Part shown: positions 51,981-61,527 of the stretch, piece by piece | Layout: every line of letters begins with the position of its first letter | How positions within the stretch are numbered: the stretch's first letter is position 1 | NCBI RefSeq assembly: GCF_030814135.1 | Contig: NZ_JAUSUQ010000007.1 | Coordinates: 124,001-188,000, forward strand | Source of the DNA: Caldalkalibacillus uzonensis | GTDB taxonomy: Bacteria > Bacillota > Bacilli > Caldalkalibacillales > Caldalkalibacillaceae | Direction of reading: 5' to 3' | DNA length: 64,000 bases | Position numbers and translations under genes: made by a program | Notes under the pieces: generated by a model | What the model saw: the letters and a program-made list of their open reading frames with translations, nothing else | The model's database searches: none | What the model was told of the DNA's origin: nothing

Positions 51981-53485
51981 TGGAAAACATGTTGTTGACG
52001 TGGTTAGTCTTCTCCCCTCTGTTAGGGATTGTGTTCCTGCTGTTTGTGAACAGAGAGAATGAGGGATTGATCAAAACGATTGGGATTATGGGCACCCTGA
52101 TTCCACTGGCTTTATCTCTCATTCTGCTCAGTTTCTTTGATTTTAACCAAGAGGGCTACCAGCTGACTCACAGCGTGCCCTGGATCCAGTTCAGTTTACC
52201 TGGCATCGGCCAGATGCTCCAGATCAATTATGAGCTGGGTGTAGACGGTATGTCCGTGGCCTTTATGGTACTGACCACGGTGATCAGTACCTTGGCTGCT
52301 GTAGGCTCTCTCTATATAAAGCAGCGTTGGAAAGAATACTTTATCCTCTTTTTCCTGCTCATGACCGGTATGCTGGGCGTGTTCGCCTCCATGAATCTGT
52401 TCCTGTTCTTTATTTTCTTTGAGCTGACTATTATCCCCATGTTTTTCCTGATCGGGATTTGGGGTTATGTGGAACGGGAACGTGCTGCTTACCACTTTTT
52501 ACTGTATAACGGCATCGGCTCGGCTGTGATGTTGGTGGCCTTTGTGGTGTTGTTTATGAATCTGGGTACACTACATATCCCCACTTTGAGCGAATGGCTG
52601 GCCAGTCCATTTATTCCGCAAGGATTTGCCAGCGGCTTGTTCCTGGCTTTGCTGTTTGCTTTTGGAGTGAAGCTGCCTGTCTTTCCGCTCCATTCCTGGA
52701 TGCTAAAAGTGCACGTGCAGGCCCCGCCGGCCATTGTCATGATTCACTCCGGTGTGCTGTTAAAGCTGGGGGCTTACGGTTTGATCCGCCTTAACATGGG
52801 CCTGTTTCCGGCCCAGGTCGAGCAGTTTGCCTACTTTATCGCCCTGTTGGGTGTGATCAACATCTTGTATGGGGCTGTGCTGGCTTTCCGCCAAAAAGAT
52901 TTGAAGCTGGTGATGGCTTACTCCAGTGTGTCCCACATGGGAATCGTGCTGTTAGGGATTGCGGCCATGAATTACAGCGGCTTGCAGGGAGCTATTTTCC
53001 AATCGGTCTCCCACGGCCTGATTTCGGCCCTGTTGTTCTTTATCATTGCTGCCATCTATGAACGAACCAACACTTCTATGATCCCTGAACTGGGAGGACT
53101 TGCCAAAAACATGCCGGTCATCTGCGGTGCCTTTCTGGCGGCCGGCATGGCCAACCTGGGTTTGCCGGGCATGAGCGGCTTTATTAGTGAATTCCTTGCC
53201 TTTGTGGGCATCTTCAACACCTATCCGGCTTTGGCCGCTGTTGGGGTGCTGGGCATTATCCTGACCGCTGTCTATGTACTCAGGGCTGTGCTCTCTACCA
53301 CTTTCGGCCCGGCTAAAGAACAGTGGGCTGAGCTTAAAGATGTCCGTGGTTTTGAATATGTCCCTATTACAGTGTTGCTGGGGCTGATTATCTTAATCGG
53401 GGTGTACCCGGGTTTGTTGGGAGAAACGATTCATTTCTCCGTGGAAACCATTGTGCACGGCCTGATGGCTAGGATAGGGGGGTAA
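51980..53485 (+). CDS. nuoM: Complex I antiporter-like subunit NuoM
   Basis: A 501-residue antiporter-type subunit with about 14 helices. Key residues are the glutamate in FFELTIIPMFFLIG and the lysine in FGVKLPVFPLHSWM, with KLGAYGLIRL and SHMGIVLLGIAA following. ATG overlaps the nuoL stop. Full length. Confidence 0.96.
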   Translation: MENMLLTWLVFSPLLGIVFLLFVNRENEGLIKTIGIMGTLIPLALSLILLSFFDFNQEGYQLTHSVPWIQFSLPGIGQMLQINYELGVDGMSVAFMVLTTVISTLAAVGSLYIKQRWKEYFILFFLLMTGMLGVFASMNLFLFFIFFELTIIPMFFLIGIWGYVERERAAYHFLLYNGIGSAVMLVAFVVLFMNLGTLHIPTLSEWLASPFIPQGFASGLFLALLFAFGVKLPVFPLHSWMLKVHVQAPPAIVMIHSGVLLKLGAYGLIRLNMGLFPAQVEQFAYFIALLGVINILYGAVLAFRQKDLKLVMAYSSVSHMGIVLLGIAAMNYSGLQGAIFQSVSHGLISALLFFIIAAIYERTNTSMIPELGGLAKNMPVICGAFLAAGMANLGLPGMSGFISEFLAFVGIFNTYPALAAVGVLGIILTAVYVLRAVLSTTFGPAKEQWAELKDVRGFEYVPITVLLGLIILIGVYPGLLGETIHFSVETIVHGLMARIGG

Positions 53486-53491
53486 AACAAT

Positions 53492-55045
53492 ATGGATCTG
53501 GAGACGTTATTAAGTTACCCATGGCGGATCATGCTGCCCGAGTTCACTATCCTAGGAGTGGCAACATTAATCTCCTTATTGGATCTGTTCATGAAGGAAA
53601 AAGTGGATCGCAAAGTGCTGGCCTGGATTGCCCTGGGCGGGATCGGGCTGGCCCTCTTCTTCCTTGTGCTGAACACCGGTCAGCCCGTGCAGGAAATCTT
53701 GTATGAAACCTACCGCTTGGACGGCTTTGCCAATGCGTTTAAGTTTATCTTCCTGGTTGGAGCTGCCCTGATCTTCATCACGTCCTTTGACTATGTCAAC
53801 CGTAAGGACGTGCCTTATGAAGGGGAGTTTTACTACTTGATCCTGACGGCAGCGTTAGGGGCCATGATTGTGGCTTCTTCCGCCGACATGATCACCCTGT
53901 TTGTCGGCTTGGAGCTCTTGTCCATTTCCTCGTACATTCTCGTGGCCGTGCGCAAGCACAATCTGGCCGCCAATGAGTCGGCCATGAAATACGTCATTTC
54001 CGGGGCAATCGCCACGGCCATCATGCTGTTTGGCATGTCCTACATTTACGGTTTGACGGGCACCACCAATCTGTTTGAGATTCAGGAGCGTTTGTCTGTC
54101 GCTGCATTAGGCGGCTATCTGCCTGTGATCTACTTTGCCTTTTTTGTCACCTTTGTGGGCATGGCGTTTAAACTGGCGGTGGTTCCTTATCATATGTGGG
54201 CCCCGGATGTGTACCAAGGGGCGCCGACACCGATTACTGCCTTCTTGTCAGTCGTCTCCAAAGCAGCTGGTTTTGCCCTCGTGCTGCGTTTCTTCCTGGT
54301 CACCATGGCCGGGGTGGTTGATGTGGAGCAAAGCCAGCAGGCCGGAACCTATATCTTTGCCCTGATGAACGTGGAACTGATCATGGCCATAGTGGCCGCG
54401 CTATCGATGATTATCGGCAACACATTGGCTCTGCGTCAGACTAACATTAAGCGTCTGTTTGCCTACTCCAGCATCGCCCAGGCCGGCTATATCCTGGTGC
54501 CTTTTGCAGTGGGCGCTCACCTCTTGTATTTTACCGAGCCCAATATGGTCTTCAGCACGGCACTGTTTTATCTGGCGGCCTATCTGCTGATGAACCTGGG
54601 CGCCTTTAGTGTGATCCAACTGGTGATCAAAGAGACCGGCACGGAAGATATCCGCGGTTTTGCCGGTCTGTATCAGCGGGCCCCGTTCAAGGCTGTGGCC
54701 ATGACGGTCTTTCTGGCCTCCCTGGCTGGTATTCCCCTCACCGCCGGTTTTATTGGCAAATACTATATCCTGATGGGCGCGGTGAGTGCCGGGTTGATCT
54801 GGCTTGCCGTTGTGATGTTGATAACCACCGTCATTTCCTATTATTATTACTTTGGTGTGATCAGCCAGATGTATATGCGCGAGCCGGGGAATCATGCTGC
54901 TTTGCCAACCCCTGTTGGTATTGGGGCTGTGTTGGTGTTCTGCATCACTGGCACCATCTTGCTGGGCATCTTGCCTGGCCTGGCCCTGGATGTGATCCAG
55001 ACGCATTTCAACTTTGTAGAGATTTTTATACCTGCTAACGGCTAG
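53492..55045 (+). CDS. nuoN: Complex I antiporter-like subunit NuoN
   Basis: A 517-residue antiporter-type subunit, last gene of the operon. Conserved elements are LFVGLELLSISSYIL (Glu), GMAFKLAVVPYHMWAPDVYQG (Lys; cited around residue 230) and LFAYSSIAQAGYILV. GGGGGG precedes the ATG. A terminator follows at 55102; nuoE, nuoF and nuoG are not here. Confidence 0.96.
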   Translation: MDLETLLSYPWRIMLPEFTILGVATLISLLDLFMKEKVDRKVLAWIALGGIGLALFFLVLNTGQPVQEILYETYRLDGFANAFKFIFLVGAALIFITSFDYVNRKDVPYEGEFYYLILTAALGAMIVASSADMITLFVGLELLSISSYILVAVRKHNLAANESAMKYVISGAIATAIMLFGMSYIYGLTGTTNLFEIQERLSVAALGGYLPVIYFAFFVTFVGMAFKLAVVPYHMWAPDVYQGAPTPITAFLSVVSKAAGFALVLRFFLVTMAGVVDVEQSQQAGTYIFALMNVELIMAIVAALSMIIGNTLALRQTNIKRLFAYSSIAQAGYILVPFAVGAHLLYFTEPNMVFSTALFYLAAYLLMNLGAFSVIQLVIKETGTEDIRGFAGLYQRAPFKAVAMTVFLASLAGIPLTAGFIGKYYILMGAVSAGLIWLAVVMLITTVISYYYYFGVISQMYMREPGNHAALPTPVGIGAVLVFCITGTILLGILPGLALDVIQTHFNFVEIFIPANG

Positions 55046-55101
55046 AATGAGAGGGGCATGACCTGACTGAGGTTTGTGCCTGTGTGAACAACTGCTGTTT
55101 G

Positions 55102-55134
55102 AACCCTAACTCCATGGCTGGGTTAGGGTTTTGC
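55102..55134 (+). terminator. Intrinsic terminator of the nuo operon
   Basis: AACCCTAAC (55102-55110) pairs with GTTAGGGTT (55122-55130), an 11-nt loop, followed by TTG after a run of four T. Confidence 0.85.
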
Positions 55135-55156
55135 AAACTCTAAAGGAGTGAGCAAA

Positions 55157-55399
55157 TTGTTGGAAACTCCCACCTTTTTGGGTGTACAGGCCTTAATCAA
55201 CATGATCTTAACCCTGGCATTGATCACAGTGAGCTGGTGGGCCTTGCAATGCATTAAACTGGATTTGTTTGTCCGGGATATAAACGGCCCGCAGGCCAAA
55301 ATATTGCAAGTGGCTGTGGCCATCGCTCTGGGCTATCTCTTGGCCAGCTTCTTTATTGACTACATGCAGTGGACCAACTGGCTGCGCTACCTGTTCTAA
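55157..55399 (+). CDS. ywzB: DUF1146 small membrane protein (YwzB-like)
   Basis: An 80-residue protein with two membrane helices (about 10-32 and 50-70) and the short conserved loop with KLDLFVRDINGPQAKIL. It belongs to the DUF1146/YwzB family found between the atp region and murAA in Bacillus; function unknown. The TTG at 55157 lies eight bases after AAAGGAG; GTG 55148 would overlap that site. Confidence 0.85.
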   Translation: MLETPTFLGVQALINMILTLALITVSWWALQCIKLDLFVRDINGPQAKILQVAVAIALGYLLASFFIDYMQWTNWLRYLF

Positions 55400-55486
55400 G
55401 TGTCGAAAAAAGACAGATTTTTTCACGTATCCCTCTTTCCAGGCTGGACACAATGGTAATAAACGATCTAAAAGGAGAGAGAACAA

Positions 55487-56287
55487 ATGCGGTTGTCCTG
55501 GGGAGAGGGTATTTTAGGTCTGATGGCTTTCATATTGCTTCTGTTCTGGTGGCCTGATGATTCACACATTGATGCCCTGACGCGTACAATACAGGGAAAC
55601 GATCATTTTGTTCACACCATTGCCCAACCGACACAACAGATGGCCGCTATGCTGGCCGACAAACCGGTCGCCTTAACAGAATGGACGGTGTACTGGAGAG
55701 GAGCCCTCACCGCACAGGAAGAGGAAGAGTGGCGCATCCGCCTTACCCAACACGGGTTCACACTGGACGAAACCATCACCACTGATCACCGGCACGGAAA
55801 CCCTGTCTTGACCGAGCACTGGACCAAAGCAGAGAACGGGTTCCTTCACCACCTGCAGTTGATTAGCAACCCCCATGAAACAGGCCAACCCGCGAAGTAT
55901 ATTTATGTGTGGTCAGGCAGCACCGATCTTGATCACCTGTGGCTTGAAGAACTGGAAGTCATTGTTGGGATCTATTTTACCCATTTGAAAAATTTCCCTG
56001 AAAGTTTTTCTTGTTTGGAAGCGGTCGCGGATGATAGACTAAAAGATGGCTTGTTAGATCAACGTGTCCTAGAGCAGTGGTTAACACATGACTTCCAAGC
56101 TGATGTGATTCATAAGCTTGTGGAGGATCAGTTTATCAGCCTCAATGGCTATGTTGCAACCTGGGACCATGTCCTCTATTCTGCCAACCAACAAAAAATC
56201 AATGTTCAACTTTCTGCCCGATATAATGCCCTTGAAGACACCACGCGCATCACACTCGGGTACCCACTCATCTTAACAGCCCATTAG
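55487..56287 (+). CDS. ywmB: YwmB family protein
   Basis: A 266-residue protein with a single N-terminal signal/anchor segment (about 8-22), likely exported. It matches the YwmB family by position directly before murAA, by length and by its general layout; the family has a TATA-box-binding-protein-like fold of unknown function. The middle and C-terminal parts contain conserved-looking stretches around EEWRIRLTQHGF and DTTRITLGYP. AAAGGAGAG precedes the ATG. The assignment rests mainly on synteny. Confidence 0.75.
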   Translation: MRLSWGEGILGLMAFILLLFWWPDDSHIDALTRTIQGNDHFVHTIAQPTQQMAAMLADKPVALTEWTVYWRGALTAQEEEEWRIRLTQHGFTLDETITTDHRHGNPVLTEHWTKAENGFLHHLQLISNPHETGQPAKYIYVWSGSTDLDHLWLEELEVIVGIYFTHLKNFPESFSCLEAVADDRLKDGLLDQRVLEQWLTHDFQADVIHKLVEDQFISLNGYVATWDHVLYSANQQKINVQLSARYNALEDTTRITLGYPLILTAH

Positions 56288-56338
56288 CGATTCAACACAT
56301 CCGAATCAAACACAGAAATTTGCGGAGGGGAACGACCA

Positions 56339-57667
56339 GTGGAAAAAATTGTTGTTTGTGGGGGTAAGCCTCTAACAGGACGAATTCGTGTCAGCGGGGC
56401 CAAAAACGCAGTACTTCCTGTTATTGCTGCCTCTATTCTGGGAGAAAAAGGAACCAGTGTGATTGACGACGTCCCCGCTCTGGACGACGTGTTCACCATT
56501 ATTAATGTGTTAAGGCATCTTAATATTCAGGTTAAGTATAAAAAAGGTAAATTATACATTGATGCCACCAAGGATTTGGGAACCGAAGCCCCTTATGAAT
56601 ATGTACGCAAAATGAGAGCGTCTGTGCTTGTGATGGGCCCCTTGCTGGCCCGCACAGGCCGGGCACAGGTGGCTCTGCCGGGAGGATGTGCCATCGGCTC
56701 CCGTCCCATTGACCAGCATCTCAAAGGGTTTGAGGCACTGGGAGCCACGATCAATATTGGCAATGGCTATGTGGAAGCGTCAGTGGACGGACGCTTGCAG
56801 GGTAAAAATATTTACCTGGATATACCCAGTGTGGGAGCTACGGAAAACATTATGATGGCTGCAACTTTGGCCCAAGGTGTAACCGTTATTGAAAACGCGG
56901 CTGAAGAACCGGAGATTGTGGATCTGGCCAACTATCTCAATGCTATGGGAGCCCGCATTGAAGGCGCCGGAACAGGCACGATCCGCATTGAAGGTGTGCA
57001 AAGCTTGCAAGGGGCAGCCCATACCGTGATCCCTGACCGCATTGAAGCGGGGACATACATGATTGCCGCTGCCATTACCCGCAGCAAACTGTTTATTGAA
57101 GGGGCAGTCCCCCGCCATCTAAATCCGTTGATCTCCAAATTAGCGGACATGGGAGCTGAAGTAACCATCATGGATGGCGGTATTCAAGTGGATGCCCGTC
57201 ATAAAACATTGACTGCCGTGGATGTGAAAACAATGCCCCATCCCGGTTTTCCCACTGATCTCCAGCCGCAGATGATGGCCCTGTTACTGACTGCCAAAGG
57301 GAACAGTGTGGTCACGGAATCCGTCTTTGAAAACCGCTTCATGCACGTGGAAGAGCTGAAACGGATGAACGCCACTATCAAGATTGAAGGGCGGTCCGCT
57401 ATCCTAGAGGGAGCAGCCAAACTGCAGGGGACCAAGGTGACTGCTTCCGACTTGCGGGCCGGAGCAGCTTTGATCCTGGCCGGTTTGGTGGCGGAAGGTG
57501 AAACGGAGATTTTTGGGCTGCATCATATTGACCGGGGTTATGAAGATATTGTGGGCAAACTCGTGGCTTGCGGAGCGGATATTATGCGCTTCAATGCAGC
57601 AGGCGAGGAAATCAACCAGCCCCAATTGGCTGCCATCAAATGGAAAGCACAGGCTTCGTATGCATAA
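56339..57667 (+). CDS. murAA: UDP-N-acetylglucosamine 1-carboxyvinyltransferase (main MurA)
   Basis: A 442-residue MurA, first committed step of peptidoglycan synthesis. Lys22 (GAKNAV) and Cys117 (LPGGCAIG) are the catalytic pair. GTG start after GCGGAGGGG. Paralogue of the enzyme at 14805; the order ywmB-murAA-spoIID is that of B. subtilis, where this is the essential copy. A terminator follows. Confidence 0.95.
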   Translation: MEKIVVCGGKPLTGRIRVSGAKNAVLPVIAASILGEKGTSVIDDVPALDDVFTIINVLRHLNIQVKYKKGKLYIDATKDLGTEAPYEYVRKMRASVLVMGPLLARTGRAQVALPGGCAIGSRPIDQHLKGFEALGATINIGNGYVEASVDGRLQGKNIYLDIPSVGATENIMMAATLAQGVTVIENAAEEPEIVDLANYLNAMGARIEGAGTGTIRIEGVQSLQGAAHTVIPDRIEAGTYMIAAAITRSKLFIEGAVPRHLNPLISKLADMGAEVTIMDGGIQVDARHKTLTAVDVKTMPHPGFPTDLQPQMMALLLTAKGNSVVTESVFENRFMHVEELKRMNATIKIEGRSAILEGAAKLQGTKVTASDLRAGAALILAGLVAEGETEIFGLHHIDRGYEDIVGKLVACGADIMRFNAAGEEINQPQLAAIKWKAQASYA

Positions 57668-57670
57668 TGA

Positions 57671-57706
57671 AAAAAGCAGTTGAGCGGTCATGCTTAACTG
57701 CTTTTT
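57671..57706 (+). terminator. Intrinsic terminator after murAA
   Basis: A 15-bp stem (57671-57685 with 57692-57706, one G-U pair) with a 6-nt loop, five A on the left and five T on the right, so it could act in both directions. Confidence 0.92.
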
Positions 57707-57716
57707 ATAATTTCTG

Positions 57717-57745
57717 GCATAAACCGTCCCTCGCTCCCATAAGAT
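57717..57745 (+). promoter_or_regulatory. SigE-type promoter of spoIID
   Basis: GCATAAA (57717-57723) and CATAAGAT (57738-57745) are 14 bp apart, matching the SigE pattern (KMATATT, 14 bp, CATACAnT). spoIID is a mother-cell SigE gene in B. subtilis. Confidence 0.65.
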
Positions 57746-57845
57746 GTATTGTAGGCCAGGAAGGACAACCTTCCAGATGGACAAGACCACAAACTGGACC
57801 AGACAAACTTGACACAAACTTACACAGGTGGGAGTGAGACAAACC

Positions 57846-58856
57846 GTGCGAACAGTATTGATCATCAGTCTTGGATTACTGATTGTACTCCTCATTGTGC
57901 CCAGTGTGGTGGCCCAATTTATACCTCACGGGTCTGGACAAGCTGCCGGAGAGATCGTGCAGCTAGAGCAGCCTGATCCCAGTGAAACACCAGGACCAGA
58001 GATTATGGTGCGCGTCTATCGCACCGCCACCAAAACCATTGAGAAAGTGCCTTTGGAAGAATATGTGCGCGGGGTGGTGGCTTCTGAAATGCCCCATGAT
58101 TTCGAACTGGAAGCCCTGAAAGCCCAGGCTATGGCGGCCCGCACCTACATTATCCGCCGTATGATGAAAAAAGATTTCAGCGACACACCGGAAGGGGCCG
58201 ATGTGCGTGATGATGTGGGTCACCAAGTGTATAAAAACGAAGAAGAATTACGCCGGCAATGGGGCAAAGCCTACCCGCACAAGATCAGCCGCATCAACCA
58301 GGCGGTTAATGAAACAAGAGGCAAAGTGATTACCTACAACGGCAAACCGATCGATGCCACCTTTTTCTCCACCAGCAACGGTTATACAGAGAACGCGGAA
58401 GATTACTGGGGCCAGGAAATCCCTTATTTGAAAAGTGTCAACAGCCCCTGGGACAAAGATTCTCCCCGTTTCCGGGAAGAGATTCGCCTCAGCTTAGCGG
58501 AGTTTCAGCATAAACTGGGTGTAGAGTTGTCCGTGCCCGTCTCCAGCGGCCAGCCCTTTGCCGAGATTGTCTCCCGCAGTGAAGGCCAGCGGGTGACAGA
58601 GGTGCAGGTGGGTGACAAGACTTTTACAGGACGGGAAATCCGGGAACTATTAGGACTGCCCTCCTCAGATTTTAACTGGAGCTTAGCAGGCAACGAAGTG
58701 GTGATCACTACCACCGGTTACGGTCACGGGGTGGGCATGAGCCAGTACGGTGCCAACGGCATGGCGGCTGAAGGTCATACAGCGGAAGAGATTGTCAAGT
58801 ATTATTACCGGGATGTCGCTGTTGAAGATTACCGCCAGTGGATTGTGAAAAAGTAA
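57846..58856 (+). CDS. spoIID: Stage II sporulation protein D
   Basis: A 336-residue lytic transglycosylase, part of the SpoIIDMP complex that degrades septal peptidoglycan so the mother cell can engulf the forespore. A membrane anchor (about 3-25) precedes the SpoIID domain with VPLEEYVRGVVASEMP, ALKAQAMAARTY and the C-terminal GYGHGVGMSQYGANGMA. I chose GTG 57846 because it is 11 nt after GGTGGGAG and matches the B. subtilis N-terminus; GTG 57828 and 57834 are also in frame. A SigE-type promoter lies upstream. Confidence 0.93.
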   Translation: MRTVLIISLGLLIVLLIVPSVVAQFIPHGSGQAAGEIVQLEQPDPSETPGPEIMVRVYRTATKTIEKVPLEEYVRGVVASEMPHDFELEALKAQAMAARTYIIRRMMKKDFSDTPEGADVRDDVGHQVYKNEEELRRQWGKAYPHKISRINQAVNETRGKVITYNGKPIDATFFSTSNGYTENAEDYWGQEIPYLKSVNSPWDKDSPRFREEIRLSLAEFQHKLGVELSVPVSSGQPFAEIVSRSEGQRVTEVQVGDKTFTGREIRELLGLPSSDFNWSLAGNEVVITTTGYGHGVGMSQYGANGMAAEGHTAEEIVKYYYRDVAVEDYRQWIVKK

Positions 58857-58870
58857 ATTCAATAACAGAT

Positions 58871-58898
58871 GCATCGAACAAAATATTGGGGGTAAACT
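58871..58898 (+). promoter_or_regulatory. SigF-type promoter of spoIIQ
   Basis: GCATC (58871-58875, four of five of GYATA) and GGGTAAACT (58890-58898, full match to GGnnAnAnT) are 14 bp apart. spoIIQ is a forespore SigF gene in B. subtilis. Confidence 0.55.
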
Positions 58899-58965
58899 AA
58901 AAAATTTGCCTCAGCAACGTATAAAGCGGCTAAAAATGGCAAGAATGGTTGCTGAGGTGATGAAA

Positions 58966-59808
58966 ATGAAAGAAGACCAAAATCAAAACCAATTGTCTTC
59001 TCAACGTGAAGAAGAGACACCTATTCCTTCTTCACCCTGGAAAAAACTGATGAAAAAGAAATGGTTTTTTCCGGCCGTCTACTTAGCGGCAGCAGCCCTC
59101 ATCCTTGCGCTTATCACCTGGTATCAGAACAACAACTTGGACTACGCCATCGATCCTGACGACCTGTATGACTCCGTCGGCTATGAAAACGAAGGAGAAA
59201 CAGGAGAAGGTGTGAGTGATGAGGATGCTAACCTGGATCCTGACGCACTGCCTGTGACTGGCGGGCCGGAAGAGATGATCTGGCCTGTGGCTGTTGGTGA
59301 CGATATCCAAGTGGTCCTCGGCTTCTTTGACGATGAAGCCAGTGAAGAGGAACAGTTGAACGCCATGGTCCAGTACGAGCGTTCCTTCCACCCCAACCAG
59401 GGTATTGACTTTGCCCACAAGGACGGGGAAACCTTTGATGTGGTGGCCGCTTTGTCCGGTACAGTGCTCCAAGCCGATAAAGACCCTCTGGTCGGCTACT
59501 TTGTAGAATTGGAGCATGAGGACGGATTGGTAACCGTCTATCAAGGCTTGGAGGATGTGCAGGTAAGCGAAGGTGACCAGGTGAAGCAAGGTGATTTGCT
59601 TGGACGTGCTGGACGCAGTATTTTTAAGCAAGATTTGGGTGTACACGTCCACTTCCAGGTCAAAGAAAATGGTGTTCCGGTCAACCCCTATGCTTTTCTG
59701 TCTGAGCTGACCGACACCGAGGAAACGGAAGAAGAAGCCCGGTCTGAAGAAACAGATGCGGAAGATGACGCAGCTGAACAAACAGCTGAACAAGAAGATG
59801 ATGAATAA
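58966..59808 (+). CDS. spoIIQ: Stage II sporulation protein Q (degenerate M23 fold)
   Basis: A 280-residue forespore membrane protein that pairs with SpoIIIAH across the septum. It has a cytoplasmic tail, one helix (33-52), an acidic spacer and a LytM/M23 domain (about 135-245). The peptidase is incomplete: the first zinc-ligand His of HxxxD is Asn143 (NQGID), while Asp147 and HVH (226-228) remain. Loss of that His also occurs in B. subtilis SpoIIQ, where the domain is a binding module. The C-terminal 35 residues are nearly all Glu, Asp, Thr and Ala. ATG 58966 follows GAGGTG. Confidence 0.93.
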   Translation: MKEDQNQNQLSSQREEETPIPSSPWKKLMKKKWFFPAVYLAAAALILALITWYQNNNLDYAIDPDDLYDSVGYENEGETGEGVSDEDANLDPDALPVTGGPEEMIWPVAVGDDIQVVLGFFDDEASEEEQLNAMVQYERSFHPNQGIDFAHKDGETFDVVAALSGTVLQADKDPLVGYFVELEHEDGLVTVYQGLEDVQVSEGDQVKQGDLLGRAGRSIFKQDLGVHVHFQVKENGVPVNPYAFLSELTDTEETEEEARSEETDAEDDAAEQTAEQEDDE

Positions 59809-59852
59809 ACAAGTCAACAGTTTCTAGTGTGACTCCCCCTTAACCATAGAGA

Positions 59853-59903
59853 AGCCTGAGAAAGCCTCCCAGCTGTGGGACAAGCTTTTTCAGGCTATTT
59901 TTT
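59853..59903 (+). terminator. Intrinsic terminator after spoIIQ
   Basis: A 13-bp outer stem (59853-59865 with 59884-59896, one G-U pair) encloses a smaller TCCCA/TGGGA stem, and six T follow after one A. Confidence 0.88.
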
Positions 59904-59948
59904 GTGATAAAAAAATGATCTTTTTAGCTTGTCAGGCTTGGAATTAAA

Positions 59949-59977
59949 GCATATCTCCCTTTTTTGGCCAATATAAT
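59949..59977 (+). promoter_or_regulatory. SigE-type promoter of spoIIID
   Basis: GCATATC (59949-59955) and AATATAAT (59970-59977) are 14 bp apart, a good SigE arrangement. TATAAT within the -10 could also be read by SigA, but no -35 for SigA is present. spoIIID is SigE-dependent in B. subtilis. Confidence 0.65.
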
Positions 59978-60009
59978 GTATCAGATTAAAAGTACAGGAG
60001 GCGAGGGGA

Positions 60010-60330
60010 GTGCACGATTACATCAAAGAGCGAACCTTGAAAATCGGGCTGCACATTGTTGAGACCAGAGCCACGGTTCGCAAAATTGCCAAAGAATTTG
60101 GTGTATCCAAAAGCACAGTGCACAAAGATCTAACCGAGCGACTGCCCGAAATCAATCCGGAACTGGCCAACGAAGTGAAAAAGATCCTGGAATATCACAA
60201 GTCGGTGCGCCATTTGCGTGGAGGGGAAGCGACCAAGATCAAGTATAAGCAGGAGAAAAAACGAGAGACTAAAGGCAAAGTCACTGCCAAACAAGCTGTG
60301 GTCAAATCGAAAGCAAAAGCAGGTTCGTAA
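60010..60330 (+). CDS. spoIIID: Sporulation transcriptional regulator SpoIIID
   Basis: A 106-residue mother-cell regulator that activates or represses many SigE and SigK genes. The N-terminal two thirds match the family, with the helix-turn-helix in TVRKIAKEFGVSKSTVHKDLTERL (about 22-45). The last 25-30 residues are strongly basic (repeated Lys with Gln and Thr) and make the protein about a dozen residues longer than the roughly 93 of B. subtilis; a basic C-terminal region is known to add DNA contact. GTG start after GGAGGCGAGGGG. Confidence 0.95.
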   Translation: MHDYIKERTLKIGLHIVETRATVRKIAKEFGVSKSTVHKDLTERLPEINPELANEVKKILEYHKSVRHLRGGEATKIKYKQEKKRETKGKVTAKQAVVKSKAKAGS

Positions 60331-60487
60331 CTAATCTAAAAAATTCGACGCAAAATGGCAAATTTTTAACGTCAGAAAAAAGGATTTCCCTGATTAATTA
60401 CGAAATATATATTCATACATACCAACTAAAAAATGCGACAGCGTGAGTACCAAGGTAAGTGGAATGATACAGGGAGGGCAAATGAAC

Positions 60488-61489
60488 ATGTTTAGTCGGG
60501 ATATCGGAATCGATTTGGGAACGGCAAACGTGCTGATCCATATCAAGGGCAAAGGGATTGTGCTGAATGAACCGAGCGTTGTGGCCGTTGACAAAAACAC
60601 AGGAAAAGTGCTGGCCGTTGGGGAAGAAGCCCGCCGGATGGTCGGACGGACACCAGGAAATATAGTAGCGACCCGTCCTTTAAAGGACGGTGTCATTGCC
60701 GATTTCGAAATAACGGAGGCCATGCTCAAACATTTCCTGCAAAAAATTGGCGTCAGAGGCTTTCTCAGCTCTCCGCGCATTTTAATCTGTTGTCCAACAA
60801 ATATCACCTCTGTGGAACAAAAAGCGATTCGTGAAGCAGCAGAAAAAAGCGGAGCCAAGCGTGTCTTTTTAGAGGAAGAACCGAAAGTGGCAGCCATTGG
60901 CGCGGGCATGGACATCTTCCAACCCAGTGGAAATATGGTTGTTGATATTGGCGGTGGTACAACGGATATTGCCGTACTCTCCATGGGAGACATTGTCACC
61001 GCCTCTTCTATCAAAATGGCAGGGGACAAGTTCGATCAAGCCATTCAACATTTTATTAAACGGAAGTACAAGCTGTTGGTTGGGGAGCGGACGGCGGAAG
61101 ATGTGAAACACCAGATTGCTACTGTATTTCCTGCTGCTCGTCAGGAAGAAATGGACATCCGCGGGCGGGACCTTGTCTCCGGGCTGCCCAAAACGATCAC
61201 CATTACCTCCAATGAGGTCTACGAGGCATTGAAAGAGTCGGTGGAATACATTGTGTCCGCTGCCAGAGGCGTGTTGGAACGGACGCCCCCGGAATTGTCA
61301 GCGGATATCATTGACAAGGGCATCATTATTACCGGCGGGGGTGCGCTCTTGCACGGCATGGACATGCTGCTGACCGAAACGTTGCAAGTGCCTGCCTTGG
61401 TTGCGGACGATCCGATGACCTGCGTCGCCCGGGGAACAGGCATGATGCTGGAAAATTTGGATCGCATCCTCAGGAAAGCACTGGTATAA
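60488..61489 (+). CDS. mbl: MreB-like cytoskeletal protein Mbl
   Basis: A 333-residue bacterial actin that guides lateral cell-wall synthesis. ATP-binding motifs IGIDLGTANVLI, VVDIGGGTTDIAV and IIITGGGALLHG are present, and the start MFSRDIGIDLG aligns with Mbl rather than MreB. ATG 60488 lies nine bases after GGGAGGG; ATG 60482 is closer than usual. Position after spoIIID is that of mbl in B. subtilis. Confidence 0.95.
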   Translation: MFSRDIGIDLGTANVLIHIKGKGIVLNEPSVVAVDKNTGKVLAVGEEARRMVGRTPGNIVATRPLKDGVIADFEITEAMLKHFLQKIGVRGFLSSPRILICCPTNITSVEQKAIREAAEKSGAKRVFLEEEPKVAAIGAGMDIFQPSGNMVVDIGGGTTDIAVLSMGDIVTASSIKMAGDKFDQAIQHFIKRKYKLLVGERTAEDVKHQIATVFPAARQEEMDIRGRDLVSGLPKTITITSNEVYEALKESVEYIVSAARGVLERTPPELSADIIDKGIIITGGGALLHGMDMLLTETLQVPALVADDPMTCVARGTGMMLENLDRILRKALV

Positions 61490-61527
61490 CTTGTGTGAAC
61501 AAAAGCGAAACAAAGGGAGGAGAAATG

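Noticed and set aside
55401-55407. TGTCGAA, a perfect Spo0A box, before ywmB
   Set aside because: A 7-base match is expected several times by chance in 64 kb on two strands, and there is no supporting second box or promoter.
60394-61029. A 211-codon leftward frame inside mbl
   Set aside because: It is antisense to a clear actin-family gene, has no recognisable domain and arises from codon bias on the opposite strand.
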